Source: Symbiodinium natans
Taxonomy: Eukaryota > Sar > Dinophyceae > Suessiales > Symbiodiniaceae
DNA: 64,000 nucleotides
Direction: 5' to 3'
Assembly: GCA_905221605.1 (NCBI GenBank)
Contig: CAJNDS010000347.1
Span: 124,001 to 188,000, forward strand
Notes under the pieces: model-generated
Database searches by the model: none
The model's input: only the letters and a program-made list of their open reading frames with translations
What the model was told of the DNA's origin: nothing
Made by a program: the position numbers and the translations under genes
Shown here: positions 25,314 to 35,466 of the stretch, piece after piece
Numbering within the stretch: position 1 is the stretch's first letter
Layout of the letters: every line of letters begins with the position of its first letter

Positions 25314-25591
25314 CTTGGTTGGGGACAGATGGTGACGCGGTAAGCCGGATCAGAGCTGTCGGAGGGCTTGCCGCAGGATGCAACTCTGTTGGCGCTTTTC
25401 AGGGCAGGCCAAACAAGACAGATGTGGGCATGGCGCGACCGACAACCTTAAGCTTGTTGTCGCAGGACCTCTAACAGTAACAGTTCCGGTATCTTTCCCA
25501 TGTGAGCCATGTTTTAGTGTGCTCAAGGTTGGAGTTGGAGGACCCCAGATCCTCTCCCTTCCGCACCCACGTCCTGGCTCTGCATACTCAC

Positions 25592-25657
25592 CTTCGCTAG
25601 GAGTGCCAGTAACTCACCTGAGAGGCGAGTAACAGCCGGTTCCCTGCCGTCTGAGCT
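25592..25657 (-). CDS. Candidate exon, 22 codons
   Basis: Acceptor TTACACAAG and a consensus donor GTGAGT, phase 0 at both ends. The product is SSDGREPAVTRLSGELLALL then AK. An alternative GTGAGT donor lies inside the exon 24 nt earlier, so two 3' ends are possible. Confidence 0.45.
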
Positions 25658-25999
25658 CTTGTGTAAAATAGCATCGGCATCAATGCAAACAGGTGAAGTG
25701 AACACTCTCGGACAAACAAGCATTAAGACAATTGCGCACGCACAAATCCAGCAGGAACGTACCAGGTGCCCTGCATGATGCGAACGTGGCAGTGATATAC
25801 ATGATCTGTGCCTAACGCGGCACGCACGCAAACACATCCGAACCCGTTTAAGCTGCATGCTGCTGGTGTCGGCGTGGCTTGGTTGCCTTGGCAGATCACT
25901 GAGCCCCTTCAAACCCTGCCACGTTGCCCAGTCACCTTGCGACAGCGTGGCAACCTTTGCAATGGCCTCGCGATTCCACTCCTCGGTGATGTGTCACAC

Positions 26000-26086
26000 C
26001 CAACTCTTTCGCTGCTTCTCAGGCCAAGCCTCCAGCTGCGATAACTTTGCGATAATTTGGGGTTGCCACACAGTTTCACTTTCCTC
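26000..26086 (-). CDS. Candidate exon, tryptophan-containing helical protein
   Basis: Acceptor GATGCTGCAG, donor GTGTGA, 29 codons, phase 0 at both ends. The product starts EESETVWQPQIIAKLSQLEA and continues WPEKQRKSW. The same frame continues past the donor with protein-like HITEEWNREAIAKVATLSQ after one in-frame TGA. So either this donor is used, or the locus carries a nonsense change. Family unknown. Confidence 0.45.
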
Positions 26087-26229
26087 CTGCAGCATCGAAT
26101 TTGCCTACTTGAAGTCCAGGGGCCGTCCTTCTTGCCAGCACCTGCGCAAATCGAATGATAGTTCAGTCGGTGCTTGAGGCTATTATGCACTCTGCACTCA
26201 GCCTGAGCTCTGAAGCAGCTTTCTAGAAC

Positions 26230-26321
26230 CTTGATGTGCCGCTATCCGCAGCTTTGGGCCATGGTATCTCCACGTCATGACATAGGAACGCGTCTCTCGA
26301 GGTTTGTACTTCTCAAAGGAC
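26230..26321 (-). CDS. Candidate exon, basic unassigned protein
   Basis: Acceptor GACCTGCAG, donor GTTCTA, 1 nt plus 30 codons plus 1 nt. The product is SFEKYKPRETRSYVMTWRYH then GPKLRIAAHQ, basic and aromatic. It is the first of a run of same-strand exons down to 23.2 kb. No family recognised. Confidence 0.45.
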
Positions 26322-26446
26322 CTGCAGGTCATTCGACAGCCGGCCATTCCTGGGCACATCGGCACCGGCACAGCAGAGAATGCCGAGAACTCAGACAAAC
26401 AAGAGACCGGAAGCTTTGCTGGCAAAGTCCAGCGGCCGAAGTCCCA

Positions 26447-26585
26447 TCTCCCCCCCCCCCCCTCCCTCCCTCCACCGCATCCCGGGCCGCCCTTTCCGTT
26501 CCAACGAGCCCCACCTTCCATATAGACGAATGCGGATGACCTGTATATGGAAACATGTATGTATGTATGTACGTACGTACGTGTG
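26447..26585. repeat. C-rich tract and GTAT/CGTA microsatellite
   Basis: A C-rich tract (26447-26473), then GTAT and CGTA tetranucleotides at 26556-26585. Confidence 0.85.
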
Positions 26586-27480
26586 TGTCCGTTACGAAGC
26601 CATCCCCCGCCCTCACCCATGTGCCGTGCGCTCAGAAAACTGATTTCGGCTTGTTGCGTGTCGAGTCATTAGCCAACAACCAACAAGATTGCCATTGGGA
26701 AAATTAACAACACTGTGTCTTTGACGAATAGCCCACTCTTACAGTAGCAAACGAAGAACAAAAACCGACAAACGATGCCAGGAGCAAGTTTCAGGGAGGC
26801 CCTGATCTCCTTGATCTGCTGCATGAGATGCTGATTCGCGTGCACAAGCCTTGGATGGTCGCACTCGGCTAACATCAGCAGCTTTGTACATAGGTTTCCT
26901 TTAACAGCTTAGCTGAGTGGACTGTGCCGAAGGGTTCTTTGGCCTGCTAAGAAAATATCTCACCACAAGAAGGCTGCTTCTTGTGGTTTTGTGCAGCCAC
27001 TGCATTGCTCATGGGTTCGTTGCTGCTGTGGACTCTTGCACCTGTTGGGTTGCACAAAGCCTTTTGGTGCATCAGGTGTTCACGCAACTGTGCTGCATTA
27101 CTGCTGCATTGCATGTACACAAATATTCAATTGCTGGTGATCCTGCTGCTCCAGGGTTACCCTCGCTTCTGCAAATGCAGCCCGCCAGGAAGCGCATCAA
27201 TCTCGTCCTGCACCGATGCTTGAGTTGCCGATGCCACGATGAAGGTCCTTTGATTCGATCAGGGGCTTGCTGTAACATGCCGTCGACCTATTACTGTTGA
27301 GGGTGTTTGTGGCCTGTACTGTACGATACCCCAACATGGTCATGTGGTCACTGCTCTAACGGTTGGCTTACTATAGGCGGCCCTGAATTTCAAGGTACCC
27401 AGAAAGGGACCATTATTTAGAGAACTCACCTGTGTTCGGCAAAGGTTTTCTGAACTCTGGTGAACCGGCTGCTGGATCCC
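26586..27480. other. Stretch without a supported gene
   Basis: Two overlapping plus-strand frames (26917-27300) are hydrophobic and cysteine-rich but lack splice sites. Nothing is called. Confidence 0.4.
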
Positions 27481-27484
27481 ACTG

Positions 27485-27905
27485 CCCTGGACGCTGACTC
27501 GGCCGGCAGCTCTTGCATCTGATGCTCATGCTGCTCGGGCAGTCACCAACTGCCCAGCCGTCCGGCGGGCGAGCATCATGAGCACCAGCTGCCAGGCCGT
27601 CGGGGTTAAGCAGCTGGCCGGGCGAGCATGAGCATCAGCTGCCAAGTCGTTGGGGTTCAGCAGCCGTCGGGGGGAGCATCATGGGCATCAGCTGCCAGGC
27701 CGTTGGGGTTAAGCAGCCGGAAGAGCATCAGCTGAGCATCAGCTGCCAAGTCGGGGGAGGGGGGGGGGGGGGAGCATCATGAGCATCAGCTGCCAGGCCG
27801 TTGCGGTTAAGCAGCCGTCCGGGCGAGCAGCATGGGCATCAGCAGCAAGCTTGTTGGGGGAAAGCAGCCCGCAGGGCGAGCACCATGAGCATCACTTGAG
27901 TTGCA
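27485..27905 (+). repeat. Diverged copies of the 53-bp minisatellite
   Basis: About seven irregular copies of the unit seen in the main array at 36.5 kb, with the same core (GAGCATCATGAGCATCAGCT), CCGTCC or CCGGCC variants and a GTTGGGGTTAAGCAG spacer form. Spacing is uneven, and a G run of about 13 lies inside. It looks older than the main array. Confidence 0.8.
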
Positions 27906-27996
27906 AGGCCGTTGGGGCTCAGCTTCGCGCATCTGCACGTGCCAGCCAATCCAATTTGCTTGCGCATTCCATGCATACCATGCACATCCACGCGAG

Positions 27997-28146
27997 TCTC
28001 TGTCTGATGTTCTACGCCAGGCCGAGCTGCAGGAAAAGCTTCCACATGATGAACAGCCAGCGTCGTTGCCGCCCCACACTGACTGCCGAAGGATCACTAA
28101 GCTACTTGTTGGTTTGTGTAACAGAGCGAGTCGAAGCTTTGCCAAG
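27997..28146 (+). CDS. Candidate exon, 50 codons
   Basis: It follows ACGCGAG and ends at donor GTCGTT, phase 0 at both ends. The product contains SLSDVLRQAELQEKLPHDEQ and DCRRITKLLVGLCNRASRSF. The charged helical sequence is more protein-like than any reading of the minus strand. It directly follows the diverged minisatellite copies. Family unknown, and it may be nested in a minus-strand intron. Confidence 0.4.
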
Positions 28147-28315
28147 GTCGTTGCCACCTGAGTTCACGCGAATCTGGCTGGTCGTTCTATTCCGAAACAG
28201 CTGCGGCCACTCATGAATCACTTCTGTCGCTGGAGCTCACGTCCCAAGCCTTGACTGCATCCACAAATAGTTCGGGTCAGCGAAAGGCAAGGGACTAGTG
28301 TCTTAGGGTTTTCCC

Positions 28316-28412
28316 TCAACCCTACACCAACCGTAAACCCTAAACTCTAAAACCCTAAACCCTAAACCCTTCTTCGGGTCGAGGCTTGTAGCAGGTTTAG
28401 GGTTTTGAGGCT
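28316..28412 (-). repeat. Interstitial telomere-like repeats (CCCTAAA)
   Basis: Five or six imperfect CCCTAAA units, then a short TTTAGGG in the opposite sense about 25 bp further on. This is a small degenerate telomeric island. Confidence 0.75.
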
Positions 28413-28544
28413 CTGTTCCCTACTTGCGCCGAGGGGGGGATTCAAAACTGAGCAACAAAACACAGCCACCCCCTGCTCTGGTCTTCGTGACTTCAGAGGG
28501 CCCCTTCAGCAAGCAGAGGCTCACCCCACACCTCACACTCAATA

Positions 28545-28560
28545 CCCCCCCCCCCCCCCC
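28545..28560. repeat. C homopolymer
   Basis: Sixteen consecutive C. Confidence 0.9.
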
Positions 28561-28640
28561 GTGAAGCTACTACACTCCAAGTCGGTGGTCAGCATCATCG
28601 CCATCATTGCCCAAACAGCACGATGCCGCTGTGTTGAGTT

Positions 28641-28760
28641 ATGTTGAGCTTCGGGCCGATGGTGCGGCACCCGAATCCGACCGGGCGTGGGCTCCTCGCA
28701 AACGTCACCCAGGCCGAGAAGATTTGCGAGGCTTCAGAGAGAAGAAAGCAAATCTCTTGA
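28641..28760 (+). CDS. Short protein-like frame, 39 codons
   Basis: ATG 28641 to TGA 28758-28760. It contains SFGPMVRHPNPTGRGLLANV and TQAEKICEASERRKQ. The composition looks coding, but no splice site or family is recognised. It could be the last exon of a plus-strand gene with the exon at 28 kb. Confidence 0.25.
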   Translation: MLSFGPMVRHPNPTGRGLLANVTQAEKICEASERRKQIS

Positions 28761-29642
28761 CGATATTATATATGTACATATGTATACAAAAAATGCGTAT
28801 ACGCACCCACCCAGCCAGCCCAAGCCCAAATACCTCAAGCGCAAAGCCTTGGCTTGAACTTTGAATCCTCCGATGTTCCGTGATTTCCGATCCATCAGTC
28901 GGCCGCATTCCGTCCTTGGCCTTTCGCTCGCGCGCAGAAGACTCATCGACCTGGCCCAGGCCACGCCGTGGCCGTGCTACCGTAAGGTCACGTGCAGAAG
29001 GTGCTTTAGGCTGACAGTCTACCGGTTGGGGTGGCCATACTAAGGACCCATGGGTTCAGGTCTGCACCGCCTGATGGCTGTGGGGAGTTCAGTAGCCCAG
29101 GCACTCATGTCACCCAAGTAGCTGCTGCAATTGTGATGCTGATGGTGCGACAAGCATCACCGTACATTTTCTTACTTGGGGAAAAAGGATCTTGCTAAAC
29201 AAAGTGCGCATTCCTGCCCCGAAAAAGCAGTACTAAGACACCGTCGCCCAACTGACGCAAGCTTTGTGGTAGCGAGATCTGCATGCAGCAAAATACCCGC
29301 AACCATTTGAGGGTATGGATTCGTGTCTGGCATCCATGTCTGCAGAGTATGCACTCTGCACGACGAAAAACTCCAAAACTCAACTCAGACCCAAGAACTC
29401 ACAGAAATGCCAGCAGGCAAGCCCAACTTCCTTGGCTTAAAACCCTCCACGCCGCGAAGTGGCCTCGTCTTCCTTGGTGCTTTAGGGCTTTTCAGGGATT
29501 TCGGTTTCGGGTGTCAAAGTCTCGCAAGCTTCTAGCCGATCGATGTGTCACTGAACAAACTGCATGGTGAGGTGTAGGGAGTTGTCGCAAGTTGACGGCT
29601 CATGCCTTTCACCGAGAGGCCGCAGCATCAGGGACGCCGGAC

Positions 29643-29865
29643 ATCTTTTTTCGATTCTTCGCCGCTTGACCTCGCCAATCGGTCAAATGTAGGGACTGAG
29701 GCCAACCGCCCCCGTTCACCCATCTGGCACCAATACTTGCAGCCCCAGATGCGCATCTCCTTGAGCTCAGAAGGCGTGATGGCGTCTCGGTCCGGAATCT
29801 TCTGGGGCGCCTGTGCGCGACTCAACACAACCACATCAGACAGCCCAAAACCCACCAGGGCATGC
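29643..29865 (-). CDS. Candidate exon, 74 codons
   Basis: A strong acceptor (TTTGCTTAACAG), donor GTCCGG, phase 2 to 0. The product includes HALVGFGLSDVVVLSRAQAP, then AITPSELKEMRIWGCKYWCQ and PTFDRLARSSGEESKKD. It is long, open and of normal soluble composition, one of the better exon candidates. No family is recognised. It lies on the same strand as, and downstream of, the PIH1 N-terminal exons. Confidence 0.5.
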
Positions 29866-30243
29866 CTGTTAAGCAAACACACGTTGAACCCTCAGAAATG
29901 CGTCTCGTGAAATTGTCCTCAGCATGAATCGCAACATGTGGTCCACTAGACACTCCAATACTGGACTTAGTATTCATTGGCATGTTGCTATCAAAATTCA
30001 GCTTTTCATGCGCTATGTGCGGTGCTGAATCGCATTAGTAAGTGCGCAATTAGACCTGCACAATTCAGGCCACACAGAACTTGCGTTAGAGAGAGGCGAC
30101 CGGCTGCAGCCCGCCACCTAGAGCCCCTCTCTGATGAAACTCCACATATCGATTATCACCTCATGTGTCCTCGCACAGTAGGACCCAGCTGTGCCCCAGA
30201 ACATAGAGTTAATGGAGTTACGGGGCTGACGGAGCTCATCGGC

Positions 30244-30313
30244 CTGTGACTTGGTGCCTTTGTCCCGGAGGAGCTCCGCCCGCACAGACCTCATCTCATC
30301 GGGGACGCTTGTG
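30244..30313 (-). CDS. Candidate exon, charged helix, GC donor
   Basis: Acceptor TCTCAAAG, GC donor (CAG|GCCGAT), 1 nt plus 23 codons. The product TSVPDEMRSVRAELLRDKGT then KSQ is a charged helix. The frame stays open on both sides over about 147 codons, so the exon could be longer. Confidence 0.4.
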
Positions 30314-30693
30314 CTTTGAGAAGGGAACGGATTGGAAACGCAGGCCTTTGGATGCTGTTCTGTGATGTGAAGACTGCGAGAACTCGACCCGCTGTGGTCT
30401 AAGGCCGTTGGGAAACTGAGACAAAGCCCCAAGACAAAGCTTTCGAGATCACGGCACGTATTTGAGATGTGCGTCACAGAACACATGAAGGGCCATAGGC
30501 TTAGTTCAGCCTTCTCAGGATCCTTGAAAAAAAACAACCAAGCCTGATGCTGCCGTGGCACATAGGCAAAGGTTGACCGCCTTTACACTGAAGTCTCTGC
30601 ATGACCTGCGGATGCGGTCTTGACAGTCGACTTTGCGTTTGGGGCCTCACTCGCTCCTTCTGACCCAGGATGGCTAAAAGCCTTGTAGCTTGA

Positions 30694-31012
30694 TATCAAG
30701 TGTTTCCCCTGCTTTGCCCGATCGAATGTTTCATGGGGAGATACATGCGCAAGGCACAAGGCACATGGTACAAGGCACAGCGCAACATCCGAGGGTCAAG
30801 GAAGCCTGCAAGCAAGAGCTCGCATTTGAGGCTCTATGACAATCTACCAGCAGCCTTCAACAAGTGGTAAGACTCTAAGAAGGATGTCTTCACCCTGTTC
30901 CCTGAGACCCTCAACCACCCCATGATGCTTCGCAGGGTTCAGGCGGAAGCAGATCCCAACAAGTACCTGCAGGCGTTTGCCACCATATATCTGGCGCCAC
31001 CAGGGTCATATC
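30694..31012 (+). pseudogene. Protein-like frame broken by one TAA
   Basis: One plus-strand frame reads MRKAQGTWYKAQRNIRGSRK, then HLRLYDNLPAAFNKW, meets TAA at 30868-30870, and carries on as convincing protein (DSKKDVFTLFPETLNHPMML, then AEADPNKYLQAFATIYLAPP). TAA is one C-to-T change from CAA. A GTAAGA donor overlaps the stop, but no acceptor lies close enough to restore the same frame over a normal intron. A decayed gene or retrocopy fragment is the best reading. Family unknown. Confidence 0.45.
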
Positions 31013-31338
31013 GTAACCGTAAACACCAGGTTTCAAGTTCAGGGACAATACAATTTGTCAAGCTGGCCTTGTAGTCCTTGCTGACCTCCTCGTGACCTTT
31101 GAGGAACCTGGAAGCGCAACATCTTTCCTACACCCTCAGAGATGCTCTAAGTCTCTAAGTGGCCTAAGCCCGAAGCCTAAGTGCTCCATGCTCCTCTTGA
31201 CTACTCTGTCTGCAGTCGTCGACACCCGGCGGCCTTGCCCGAGCTCGACCCCCTGCCCCCCTTGACCCGGACCCTTAAATCCCCAACCGGCCTCAACCAC
31301 TAAGTATGTCGGGCCTTGTAAGCCCGAAATGCAAAAAC

Positions 31339-34204
31339 GTCGAGGCAAGGGCTGCTGCGAGAGCCCGTCCGCTGCGGTGTCTATCAGAAGCTTCAGGATC
31401 CTGGCGGCCAAGAATGGGAGCGGAACTTGGCCCTAACAGTATCTAACAGTGCCCCGGGTGGAATCGGTTTGCAGAAGCCCTGCTGTGTTCGTGTTCTCAG
31501 CTGGGCTGAATGGATTGCAGGTAGAGTCTAGGATAGTCTAGGGATGATTTTTGTTTGTTCGCGGTGCCCATCCCTGCATGTCAATGTCCATCTCAAAGCT
31601 GGAGGCCTAGGCCCTAAGCCCTACAGTCCCGAAAATACTCTAAAGGTCTCTGTCCGTTGGGCACGGGGCTCGGACTGCGAGCTCTGCGCGGCCCGCTGGA
31701 AGGTGCCGGTGCTCACGGCAAAGTCGCAGGTCATGCAGTACTCATCCTGGCTTTGCTGCAGCTTCGGCCGGACAAAACAAGCTGTAATCAAAGTGCAGAT
31801 CCTGTGGCATGCCTGAAACCGCAAGCAGACCTGCAGGCAAGCAGACCTGCACGTAGCAGACACGTGCTGTGCCATGCTCCATAGCACCGTAGAGCTTGGG
31901 ATGTCGATCGCCACGATGCAAGAGTCACTCAAAGCTGGTGTTCACAGGCTCGAGCCCGAGATTTCTGTGATTCCTTATGCATGCAAAACAACGATCCCGT
32001 CGCAAGCAGAACAACCCTAGTCTTATTAGCAAAACAAAGCCCTCGGAGTCCCCACCTTCAAGTCACGATCCGGCCGTGGAGGCGACAAGCTGTAGGGCAG
32101 GTGGACCTCTGGCGCAGGCTCGACTGTAAGACCCCCCCCCCCCCCACCAAAGACTGCTCTCGCAGGTTCAGTGAAGAATCTTATGGCCCATGCATGCATA
32201 CTTTCTAACAGAGAAACTAAATAAGGTGGGGTTCGGGGCGACCTAAAACAAGTTTAGGACTGGGATGCTGGGTTCCTTGCTTTGTACTCAGGATAAGAAA
32301 CGACAAACGAACCTCAAAGGCGTGCCCCAAGTTAAACGTTTTACCTTTGACGCCGAATCCCGCAAGGCAAGCCGTTTAAGATCAACAAAAATTAAACCAA
32401 AAAACAGATCTGGAATTAACCCACTAAACAGTACTATATACTGCACACTGCTGCACCGTAAGAAACCCGCGCCGTCCTTCAACAATTAAGTCCACACCTT
32501 CCTGAGGTGATAGCCCGGAGCCCCAAAGCACCGTCTGAACACAAGAAACCTGAACCCCACAAACTCCCCCCCAGACTGCTTTCCCTTTTGGGACGGTGCT
32601 TGATGGCCGCTGCCCTGTTCCGCAGGGATTAAGGTGAGATCCTGGAAAGTCTGGTCAAAGATGTGGTTTTGTGGAACTCAGGAACTCGGTCAGAACTCAG
32701 GATGCACCGGCTGGCGTTCTCACAACTCGGGCTGGCCAGGCGACGACGGCGTTTTTGGGGCTTGTATCCGTCCGCGCTGTGTTCTCGACCCGTGCATGCT
32801 TTGTAGTCTTCATTGCAGGTACATTCTGTAAAGGCTTACTGGCATAGATCACCTGCAAAGGGTGGTTCTGCACCATGGTATGTTACGATACAATTCCAAG
32901 TGCATGAATGACGAAGCTCGCTCTGCCGCGCCGTCCTCGAGCCGATCCGTATGAACCTCTGGGAGCACGAGCTAGGCTTAGCAGCTTGGCAGCTTCAGGC
33001 TCGAGTGCTGCCATCTAACAAGACTGCCTACCACTAGCAGTGCAGGAATTCGGACTTCGGGAATTTGGGTTTTGTTTTCAGCTGTGAGGTCCTTGAATTG
33101 TTTGTTAAGGAACAAAAGCCCTCCCGACAGAAACGTGTGACAAGCGCGCCCTGCAAAAGAGCGCACTCAGCCAGGGACGATGTTGATGAAGCACTTTTGC
33201 TTCTGTCCGCTCTTGAAGTTAATGTTCGTCTTCACCTTGGAAAGGCAAGGGTCTTTTTCACGATCAGTCAAGCAACAATGCCAATGGTTTATGCGCAGCC
33301 CGCCCCTCAGCCTATTGGTCAGGATAAATGTGTAACCGCAGACCCTATGCCCAGCCAGGCCCCAAGACCCCGAGAACAGCAGTGACTTCGTGACTTGTCG
33401 CAGCGGCAACGCATGGCGCCGTGTATGGGGTTCTCGGCATCTCTTGAGTGGCAGCCATGCATCCTCTGCTACTACGTCTAACTAACCCACGACTACATGC
33501 TACGCATGAAGTTTGAGTGGGAAATTTAACTTGTGCACCGTGCGTCGTTGCTTGCACTTCCTGTCATGTTGCCTGCCGGGAGACCTGCTGACAATGCTGG
33601 ACTCCAGCATGGAACGTAATCTCCCCCTAGCCTTTGTTCGCCCTCAACGACAGCAACTCAAACCTGACCCCCTCTCTGGGTCGTCCGGCACAAAGCCCTG
33701 GCTGACAACGCAGAAGCTGCTGGCCTTCGGGCATCTCGCCCTTGGCCTGTAAGACAAGCTGGTTGTTTCTGAAGACGTCGGCTGCAGTGCTACAGCATGA
33801 CAAAGAATGAGAGCGTGCCATCCTTGGCTCACGTTTCTGGGCTGATTCCGCATCCCTAGTTTGTTTCAGGGCCCTCATCAAGTCAGGTGGTTCAAGGGAC
33901 ATAAAAAAAAGTCGGGGGTCAAAGCCCAAGACTTTAAGATCGGCTGGGGGAGGAGCTGGGGAAGGCGGGGAGGGTCTCCGTGGCCTCTGACTTCCGATCA
34001 AGGTCTGGTACTTAGATCGCTGCATGCACGGCAATCCCCAAAGCGCAAGACACTGAACAAAGGACAACTGACCACTGCGCGCTACAGCTCGGGCTCTACA
34101 GCTCGAGGCCCTGCAAGGCTCTAACCCATGGGCCAGCCTCGATCTGCGCGAGGTAATCAAGGTACTCCTGGCGGTGTGCCGGATCAGAGACCTCGCGTGT
34201 GTAC
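31339..34204 (-). CDS. PIH1-domain protein, N-terminal domain in six exons
   Basis: PIH1 proteins join HSP90/R2TP chaperoning; the Kintoun, PF13 and MOT48 members preassemble axonemal dynein arms in the cytoplasm. Six minus-strand exons join with matching phase: 34204-34138 (SDPAHRQEYLDYLAQIE, the helix before the domain), 33746-33690 (GQQLLRCQPGLC), 33235-33172 (VKTNINFKSGQKQKCFINI plus VP), 32123-32056 (LPYSLSPPRPDRDLK), 31746-31676 (DEYCMTCDFAVSTGTFQRAA) and 31400-31339 (ILKLLIDTAADGLSQQ). Together they reproduce the family order: QPGFC-IKT, FINI, P-SL, C-x-x-x-D-x-A-V, then the L-x-x-L-x-x-x-A-x-x-G-L helix. Donors of the first three are GC. The end of the last exon is uncertain, and a possible next exon (FLKGHEEVSKDYKASL) starts at 31107. 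Start codon and first exon were not found. CS-domain exons lie at 14.2-13.3 kb. Confidence 0.72.
32131..32148. repeat. C homopolymer beside an acceptor
   Basis: About 15-16 C on the plus strand, which is a G run just upstream of the acceptor of the PIH1 exon at 32123. Confidence 0.8.
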
Positions 34205-34259
34205 CTCCATAAAGCACGAGGGTGCACGAGGCATCGGCCCAAACGAGTCAAACAGTTGC

Positions 34260-34278
34260 TTTGGGGGGGAGGGGGGGG
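34260..34278. repeat. G-rich tract
   Basis: G runs broken by one A, immediately upstream (minus sense) of the first recognised PIH1 exon. Confidence 0.8.
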
Positions 34279-34641
34279 CAGCCAGTTTAGATTCAATCTC
34301 CAAGCTGTTACATGCAAGGCTTACCGGCTAGGAGACCCATCTGTGTGGCGGGAGCACGTCAAATGGCATGACTTGCCGCCCACAAGCTTGGTACATTACT
34401 TGATCCGACTATGTATGTATGAATGTGTATGTATAACATTCAGCCTTTGCCCTCCATGCTGAGTTGTTAGGTTTTTACTCAGGTGTTCTGATTCTTGCAG
34501 GATCTTGCGGGGTATCCCTGCAGTGGGCCTGGATGCAGAGGAAACCAGAGAGTATCCCCGGCTAAATCCCCGGAGCGTGGCCCCAGATGTCCCAACATCG
34601 CAATCCCACTAGGCATCCTCTGCCGGTCAAGACTAGCTTAC

Positions 34642-35036
34642 CAAAGGACAGGTATGTTCGAAACTCCAACTTTGTTTCTTTGCTTTTGTCTTCTATTTGG
34701 CAGCAAGCTTGCAAAGGAACGCCCAAGGCCCGCGCTCTTCGATGTGGTCCCGAAACTCCTTTTGCTTCATGGCCTAGCCGATGGAGGACACACAACAAAA
34801 CGAAAAGGCCACTGTCATGGGTACTAGCAGAGCAGCTGCGTATCACTCGGATGCACCCATGTGCTGGAGTTTCCATCTCTCGATGAGGACCGCTTTTGGA
34901 GATCTCTGATGTACTGTGGAAGGCGCCAGGAGAACCTGTTCAAAGCCTGACACTGAAATTTAAAGTACGCCACACGCTGGATTTTGTTGACTGCCTTCTG
35001 GAGCTTCGAGACCTCATCCTCACGACAAGTGAGATT
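34642..35036 (-). CDS. Two phase-linked exons, coiled-coil protein
   Basis: Exon one (35036-34952) follows acceptor CACTGTAG and ends at donor GTCAGG. Its product begins NLTCREDEVSKLQKAVNKIQ and continues RVAYFKFQ. Exon two (34707-34642) follows CTTTGCAAG and ends at donor GTAAGC, with CCQIEDKSKETKLEFRTYLS. The phases agree (1 to 1) across the intron. The first exon is a clear heptad-like helix. It sits upstream of the PIH1 exons on the same strand, so it is either the 5' part of that gene or the gene before it. Confidence 0.5.
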
Positions 35037-35363
35037 CTACAGTGGGTGCAATGGCGAAGGCAACATCCGAGCACATGAGCAGAGGTCTTACACTTGGCTC
35101 GATGAAGACTGCCACCCTGCATTCTCTTGCTCAGCTCTCCTGCGTGATGCCCGTCATGTCCCCATACTCCCCAGGCTTTCGCCGCTCCGCCGCGAAGGCC
35201 ATGGCCAGACGTCCCTGCGCCAGTGACACCGTGGAATTTGCGGCTTTGGCAGTTGGGGCATTTAGGGGGTACAAGGGCTGGAAAGGCTGCAAATATTTGG
35301 ATTGAGCTTTTGCCGTAGAATAGAGTAGAAGCCGCACTTGCACAGACAAGGACTTTTGCGCAC

Positions 35364-35466
35364 CTTCTGGATAAATCCATCAAGCTGTTGGACAAGTTCG
35401 ATATAGAGGCAGATCCCTTGCGCGTTTGGGAGATTTTCAACAGATCGAGCTTGCCCACGGCAACGT
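35364..35466 (-). CDS. Candidate exon upstream of the coiled-coil pair
   Basis: Acceptor GTTGCACAG, donor GTGCGC, 1 nt plus 34 codons, ending phase 0 as the next exon requires. The product contains SVENLPNAQGICLYIELVQQ and LDGFIQK. A second frame over the same bases is also open (VAVGKLDLLKISQTRKGS), so frame choice rests on the donor phase. A further segment near 35240-35130 (AMAFAAERRKPGEYGDMTG) may be another exon between them. Confidence 0.4.

Noticed and set aside
27072-27300. Hydrophobic plus-strand frames as a multi-pass membrane protein
   Set aside because: Two overlapping frames are both hydrophobic because of CTG/TTG-rich composition, and there is no start, splice site or motif.
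33627-34217. A 196-codon minus-strand open frame as one protein
   Set aside because: It overlaps two PIH1 exons: it shares the frame of the 33746 exon but crosses the intron and misses the frame of the 34204 exon. The spliced model explains the region better.
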